DNA of 64,000 nucleotides from Liolophura sinensis (Eukaryota; Mollusca; Polyplacophora; Chitonida; Chitonidae), in the NCBI RefSeq assembly GCF_032854445.1, contig NC_088302.1:14937338-15001337 (forward strand), in the 5' to 3' direction. Below, one piece after another: positions 61,691 through 64,000 of the stretch (positions within the stretch are counted from its first letter, which is position 1; each line of letters opens with the position of its first letter). Both the position numbers and the translations under genes were made by a program. Under the pieces are notes generated by a model. That model saw only the letters and a program-made list of their open reading frames with translations, did no database searches and was not told where the DNA came from.

Positions 61691-63981
61691 ATATATATTG
61701 ATAAGTATTGCACATGAGTTTTGAAAAGCATGCGTTTTTATACTTGTGATGTTGCATGGATAACTAAGATATTGCAGTTCAAAGTAAACAATAGCACATA
61801 CATTGAGAAAATTGAATGCAATGCAAGGTTATCAATTTGAACAGTGAGGCTCAGGTTTTCTATCTTTCTACCCCTCTTTCTGAATTCTAATTTAAATTAA
61901 GGAGGTTTATATTACTTTCTGTCTTTTCTTTTAATACATACATTGCTCACTTTTGGGTTTGATTCCCAAGAAACCTAAACCAAATACTGTAGTTCTCTAA
62001 ATCTTTAACCTTGACAGGGCAACTTTCAGTGCAATTTATGCACATTTTTAAATTGATTTTTAAGACAAAACTACATTGCTGGGATTAGACAGTATCTTTA
62101 TAGTATAGAATTTTATTGGTGAACATAAAATAATACATTCAGAATATGCTTGGATAAGCACTTTGCAAACATGTGAAAAGGTTGAAGAAATAAAATGTTT
62201 ATCTGGCCAAATTACAAATTTAAGTAAGACTTCCTATTATTTAAGATATATTCTGATTGAATTATAAGGATATAGTCTTACGGTACATGGATTCTGTATT
62301 TTAAGGAAATAATTAGCACAAGTTTTTGAAGCTTGCATCTTTAATAATGATCAGTTTTCTGCCGAAACTCTTGTGCAATAGTCTCAAATGGCTGGAAACA
62401 AAATTTGGTTAATAAATGAGAATTGATAATTGCCATATGCACTAAATTTCACTTTATTGTTACAGTTTATGACTAGCCGTGTGAATTGGGTAGTCCAAAG
62501 TTCTGCGGTGGATTATCTCCACCTGATGCTGGTCTCCATGCGATGGCTGAGTGACGAGTTTGACATTGACGCTCGTTTTTCCATCAGCATCCATGATGAG
62601 GTGCGTTACCTGGTGAGGACAGAGGACCGTTACCGGGCTGCTCTGGCGCTGCAGATCACCAATCTCCTGACAAGGGCAATGTTTGCTTACAAACTCAGCT
62701 TCCATGACTTGCCACAGGTATTCCACTAATGAGCAGAATGAACTTTGTTTAGGGTATAAAAATTAAAGCAAAACTCAAAAAGTCATCTATTCATCATCAT
62801 TATCATCAAGTCATGTAACACATTAAGACTGGACAAAATAAAAAGGCAGATTTTGAATTTTATTTTTATGCCATTTTTGGATTTTTTAATGTCAGCTTGC
62901 CTGTAAAACACACAATACAGGTAACCAACCCCAATAATTGGGTTGGTAGAGCATTGGCTATAAGAGGCTGTAGGTCCAGGGTCATTTGCTGGCTTGAGTA
63001 ACACCTAAGACCTTGAAAAGAAGAGGAAGTTCCTCACTGGATAAAAGAGCGGAGGAAATCCGTCCTGCAACAAGGAGACACATTACACACACACTAGGGA
63101 TTCCTTTGTCGTTAAGTACGACGTTAAACCCAAACCCTCACTCACTCATTTCCTAAATGCATGTAAAAGTGTTGTGGCCTTAGCTGAATATATTAACTTA
63201 TGTATTTGTTGCCATGTGTTTTATGTTAATGTTTATAAGTTCACTCTGTCATTGAAATACTTTTTCCGCTGCTCCTTGTTGCAGGCACATCTATGACATT
63301 ATCCATATTATGAGAACTGTGAATATGAGCGGCGTAGAGTTTTGTATCTTTACTCTGTTTTTTGACTTGAAACTCTATATTTCAGCTCACATAAAATAGA
63401 GAAAATTGTCCGAATAATGTATGAGGCTTCCTGATTGATTTGATTTGTTTGTCAATGAAGAAATACTCATCATGCACAACTGAAACAGAGATGTGGATGA
63501 AAATTGGTGTGTCACACGTGGGAAAGTTCTTCCCTGATTTGTCATAGGCTAGTGGTTAACTCCAGGTTCTGATTATGTTAATTCTTTGTGAATTAATGAT
63601 CATCAGAATGGATTAATGCTAAGTCAGCAATATTTCAGTCATATTGTGGTGATGAATTATCTTTAGAGGGATACAGAATCGATTTTGATTGGCTAACAGT
63701 GGAGATAGGGTTTGCTGGGTTAAAACTGCAGCCTTGGTCACGCTTCAGTAGATCTGCCACACCTTAGATTCAGCTTAGGCTGTGCCTATCTCTCATTCCA
63801 GCCAATCAGAATCACTGCCCACCAATCGATCATTCAAACAGTCTGTTATTTCTCTGTTTACAGTCAGTAGCCTTCTTCAGTGCCGTTGACCTGGATACCT
63901 GTCTGAGGAAGGAAGTCTCTATGGACTGTGTCACACCATCTAACCCCCATGGGCTGGAACGGGGCTACGGCATTCCACATG
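41703..63981 (+). CDS. POLG: POLG: mitochondrial DNA polymerase gamma, catalytic subunit (3' end cut)
   Basis: Twenty-one exons join in phase to 3328 bases, 1109 residues plus one base; the last twenty or so residues lie beyond the window. This family-A polymerase replicates and repairs mitochondrial DNA. The N-terminus is basic with almost no acidic residues ([18 protein letters not shown]), fitting a matrix-targeting sequence. 3'-5' exonuclease: Exo I DIE at 187-189, Exo [11 protein letters not shown] with D262, Exo III Y378/D382. Linker about 400-700 includes [23 protein letters not shown] and a charged Lys/Glu stretch. Polymerase: motif [19 protein letters not shown] with D834 and D836, motif [13 protein letters not shown] about 891-902, motif C HDE at 1029-1031. 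All catalytic residues are present. The ATG at 41703 was preferred to the in-frame one at 41649 because an acceptor lies between them. The segment between motif B and MFNKLE is about 45-50 residues shorter than in vertebrates. Confidence 0.97.
42541..42682 (+). mobile_element. SINE family 1, head-truncated
   Basis: GTGGGAAGGTCTGTCAGCAA, CCTGCGGATGGTCATGGG, then a shortened end ATAAAACACCAATCAAAT. It lies in POLG intron 1, sense. Confidence 0.88.
42995..43187 (+). CDS. POLG: POLG exon 2 (Exo II)
   Basis: It encodes [16 protein letters not shown] through [20 protein letters not shown], the Exo II motif. Acceptor TTTTTGTAG, donor GTACAT. Confidence 0.96.
43252..43440 (+). pseudogene. Decayed partial duplicates of POLG exon 3
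   Basis: Copy A (43252-43287): the acceptor TTCCTCAG became TTCCTCAC, followed by AAAGGCAAGTTAAGGTTTCT, which has an in-frame TAA. Copy B: an acceptor-like TTTGTCAG precedes 43384, then an open stretch [16 protein letters not shown], against [16 protein letters not shown] in the real exon; it lacks the exon's 3' part and a good donor. Both lie in the intron directly before exon 3. Confidence 0.75.
43588..43746 (+). CDS. POLG: POLG exon 3
   Basis: Fifty-three codons: [33 protein letters not shown] and so on to DDGF. Acceptor TATTCCTCAG, donor GTAAGC. Confidence 0.96.
43917..44193 (+). mobile_element. SINE family 1, full-length copy
   Basis: Head TCCGTGGCTCAGTTGGTTAG, CGCGCTAGCGCAG, B box GTGAGTTCAAGTCCAGC, full body and (AAAT)n tail. 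It lies in POLG intron 3, sense. Confidence 0.96.
44331..44507 (+). mobile_element. SINE family 1, old diverged copy
   Basis: ATGCAGGAGCCTCTCACCAG, GTGATTTCAAGTCCAGCTCA and TTTACTCCCACCATAATGC remain. The tail region is deleted. Confidence 0.85.
44879..45127 (+). mobile_element. SINE family 1, near-full copy with head deletion
   Basis: GGGGCCTCCGTGGCTCAGTT is followed directly by GTAATGACCCAGAAGCC, so about 20 bases of the head are lost. The body and (AAAT)n tail are intact. Confidence 0.95.
45243..45383 (+). CDS. POLG: POLG exon 4
   Basis: Forty-seven codons, [20 protein letters not shown] through [16 protein letters not shown]. Acceptor TTCTCCTAG, donor GTTTTG (weak). Confidence 0.94.
46751..46830 (+). 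CDS. POLG: POLG exon 5 (Exo III)
   Basis: It encodes [26 protein letters not shown] plus two bases. The YxxxD Exo III motif is present. Donor GTAAAT. Confidence 0.95.
47141..47394 (+). mobile_element. SINE family 1, near-full copy
   Basis: Starts CTCAGTCGGTTAGCGTGCTA, then B box GTGAGTTCAAGTCC, full body and (AAAT)n tail. It lies in POLG intron 5, sense. Confidence 0.95.
49212..49280 (+). mobile_element. SINE family 1, 3' fragment
   Basis: TTGTATGAGTGAAATATTCT, TGAGTATAAAGTAGACACCA and a degenerate AAAT tail. Confidence 0.75.
49380..49562 (+). CDS. POLG: POLG exon 6
   Basis: It encodes [30 protein letters not shown] and [12 protein letters not shown], a strongly conserved POLG segment. Acceptor ACTGATCAG, donor GTAAGT. 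Confidence 0.97.
49981..50104 (+). CDS. POLG: POLG exon 7 (Lys-rich linker)
   Basis: It encodes [38 protein letters not shown] and TEN. Acceptor TTCCACTGCAG, donor GTAATT. Confidence 0.93.
50533..50633 (+). CDS. POLG: POLG exon 8 (acidic linker)
   Basis: It encodes [33 protein letters not shown] plus two bases. Donor GTATGT. Confidence 0.92.
50871..51092 (+). mobile_element. SINE family 1, head-truncated copy
   Basis: It begins TGCAGGAGCCTCTCATCAAT and ends GTAAAACACCAATC with an AAAT/AAAA tail. It lies in POLG intron 8, sense. Confidence 0.95.
51745..51931. mobile_element. MITE-like element with terminal inverted repeats
   Basis: The left end TTAAAGAGATACAGAAG mirrors the right end TTCTGTCTCCCTTTAA. 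The interior is homologous, in inverse orientation, to 63661-63825 (ACAGTGGAGATAGGG, CAGCTTAGGCT, AACCTAAACATGC against GTGCCTATC). No transposase frame, so non-autonomous. Confidence 0.75.
52121..52360 (+). CDS. POLG: POLG exon 9
   Basis: It encodes [39 protein letters not shown] and [17 protein letters not shown]. Acceptor GTGGTTACAG, donor GTGAGT. Confidence 0.97.
53238..53409 (+). CDS. POLG: POLG exon 10
   Basis: Fifty-seven codons, [20 protein letters not shown] through [16 protein letters not shown]. This is a less conserved stretch; phase and splice sites (TTTGTGCAG, GTAAAG) fit. Minus-strand frames over it are shadows. Confidence 0.88.
53673..53750 (+). CDS. POLG: POLG exon 11
   Basis: Twenty-six codons, [26 protein letters not shown]. 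The VDIxGCWF block is typical of POLG. Donor GTAAGT. Confidence 0.95.
54179..54336 (+). CDS. POLG: POLG exon 12
   Basis: It encodes [52 protein letters not shown] plus two bases. Donor GTAAGT. Confidence 0.96.
54917..54970 (+). CDS. POLG: POLG exon 13
   Basis: Seventeen whole codons, [17 protein letters not shown], with split codons at both ends. Acceptor TTTTTTTGTAG, donor GTAATG. Confidence 0.94.
55614..56012 (-). mobile_element. MITE-like repeat, inverted copy 1
   Basis: The reverse complement aligns along its whole length with 58881-59313, sharing ACAACAAACACCAAGACGAA, GGTGTTAAAGTCTATTCTAC and AAACTGTGCAAA. Both ends carry a short inverted TATCGGA word. No coding capacity is seen. Confidence 0.82.
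56536..57088 (+). repeat. 79-bp satellite, seven units
   Basis: TGATGTGATTGGTTTGTCC starts at 56536, 56615, 56694, 56773, 56852, 56931 and 57010, exactly 79 bp apart each time. The units carry TACCTGGCAAAGGTTGGTGG, TTTACACCTGGCGCTC and TTTCCTCCAGCCATTAAACT. It lies in POLG intron 13. Confidence 0.96.
57179..57299 (+). CDS. POLG: POLG exon 14
   Basis: It encodes [40 protein letters not shown], the invariant start of the polymerase domain. Acceptor GTGGTTTAG, donor GTGAGT. Confidence 0.97.
57829..57964 (+). CDS. POLG: POLG exon 15 (polymerase motif A)
   Basis: It encodes [45 protein letters not shown] plus one base. It contains the metal-binding Asp of motif A (D834). Donor GTAAGG. Confidence 0.98.
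58659..58765 (+). CDS. POLG: POLG exon 16
   Basis: It encodes [35 protein letters not shown]. Acceptor TTTGTCAG, donor GTGAGG. Confidence 0.97.
58881..59313 (+). mobile_element. MITE-like repeat, copy 2
   Basis: Inverted relative to 55614-56012. It starts AAGGTTCGGTGGTATCGGAT and ends AAATTCCGATAGTTCACC. The pair flanks POLG exons 14-16. Confidence 0.82.
59430..59670 (+). mobile_element. SINE family 2, head-truncated copy
   Basis: GGTGTCATGTCTGGTGTCTT, CAGCATCATACTT, ACACATCTAATGACT and CATATGACTGAAAAATTAAG match the family 2 body and 3' end. Confidence 0.7.
59990..60108 (+). mobile_element. SINE family 1, 3' part
   Basis: GGCCGTGGGTTTCTCCTGAG, CTCTGCCCAGTGTCCTCGCA, ATATTCTTGAGTATGGCC and an AAAT tail. 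It lies just before POLG exon 17. Confidence 0.88.
60135..60274 (+). CDS. POLG: POLG exon 17 (polymerase motif B)
   Basis: It encodes [40 protein letters not shown] and TTKGIR plus two bases. Donor GTAGGA. Confidence 0.96.
60362..60630 (+). mobile_element. SINE family 2, copy with tRNA-like head
   Basis: CCTAATGGTTAGAGCATCCT is the A-box region and GGGTTCAAATCTGG the B box. The two are nearly adjacent, so the head is internally shortened. The body contains GGTGTCACGTCTGGTGTCGT, and the end is ATTTGACTGACAAATTG. Confidence 0.8.
60782..60811 (+). CDS. POLG: POLG exon 18 (30-bp micro-exon)
   Basis: It joins in phase as [11 protein letters not shown]. Acceptor TTTCTTCTCAG, donor GTAAGA. The EWRDGSES join matches the pattern W-x-G-G-T-E-S before MFNKLE in vertebrate POLG. 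Confidence 0.75.
61496..61610 (+). CDS. POLG: POLG exon 19
   Basis: It encodes [38 protein letters not shown]. Acceptor GACATTTCAG, donor GTGAGT. Confidence 0.96.
61652..61699. repeat. AT dinucleotide microsatellite
   Basis: Two (AT)n runs are separated by one TTT interruption, 40 bases after POLG exon 19. Probably length-polymorphic. Confidence 0.95.
62466..62717 (+). CDS. POLG: POLG exon 20 (polymerase motif C)
   Basis: Eighty-four codons: [60 protein letters not shown] and FHDLPQ. The HDE motif is intact. Confidence 0.98.
62930..63150 (+). mobile_element. Possible SINE family 3
   Basis: It has an A-box-like GGTTGGTAGAGCATTGGC and a weak B-box-like AGGTCCAGGGTC. It ends GTACGACGTTAAACCCAAAC followed by CTCACTCACTC. 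A tail fragment recurs inverted at 38855-38892. Confidence 0.55.
63661..63825. mobile_element. MITE-like element, second copy
   Basis: TTTAGAGGGATACAGAATCG, CAGTGGAGATAGGG, CTTGGTCACGCTTCA and CAGCCAATCAGAA match 51745-51931 in inverse orientation. It ends about 40 bases before POLG exon 21. Confidence 0.72.
63864..63981 (+). CDS. POLG: POLG exon 21 (partial gene end)
   Basis: It encodes [39 protein letters not shown] plus one base. Donor GTATGT. A short final exon should follow beyond the right edge. Confidence 0.96.
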
Positions 63982-64000
63982 GTATGTTAGCAAAACCTCA

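Overview
This is eukaryotic DNA from a lophotrochozoan animal, most likely a mollusc or brachiopod; the species cannot be fixed from the sequence. The evidence is AT-rich DNA with many short GT-AG introns, two intact animal-type genes split into 15 and at least 21 coding exons, and many copies of a tRNA-derived SINE with a (AAAT)n tail. No bacterial operons, rRNA, functional tRNA genes or CRISPR arrays were seen.

Layout. (1) 1-23.7 kb is gene-poor. It holds a 50-bp tandem repeat broken up by a SINE fragment (1-350), SINE copies, a terminal exon of an unrecognised membrane protein (3595-4244, minus), several small duplications, and foldback repeats near 11.5 kb. Its main feature is a minus-strand secreted protein gene (start 14547) made almost wholly of an 8-residue acidic repeat encoded by a 24-bp minisatellite. 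A phase-compatible last exon with a downstream AATAAA lies at 12182-12540. (2) 23740-39475, minus strand: a complete ubiquilin (UBQLN) gene. Fifteen coding exons join in phase into about 600 residues: UBL, STI1 repeats, Thr/Pro/Ala-rich linker and UBA, ending in nine glutamines. (3) 39476-41702: the 2.2-kb gap between two head-to-head genes, containing a foldback repeat and SINE copies. (4) 41703 to the right edge, plus strand: POLG, the catalytic subunit of mitochondrial DNA polymerase gamma. Twenty-one coding exons (1109 residues) are in the window; only the extreme C-terminus is missing.

Ubiquilin delivers ubiquitinated and mislocalised membrane or mitochondrial proteins to the proteasome, while POLG copies mitochondrial DNA. 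They have no direct shared pathway, but their divergent layout could mean a shared control region. Introns of both genes are full of SINEs, and 14 of the 15 SINE pieces I could orient lie in the sense direction of their host gene. Other intronic features are inverted repeat pairs flanking exons, a 79-bp satellite with an exact period, and decayed partial copies of a POLG exon.

Coordinates of exons were read by eye from splice sites, reading phase and family similarity; no alignment or search was run.
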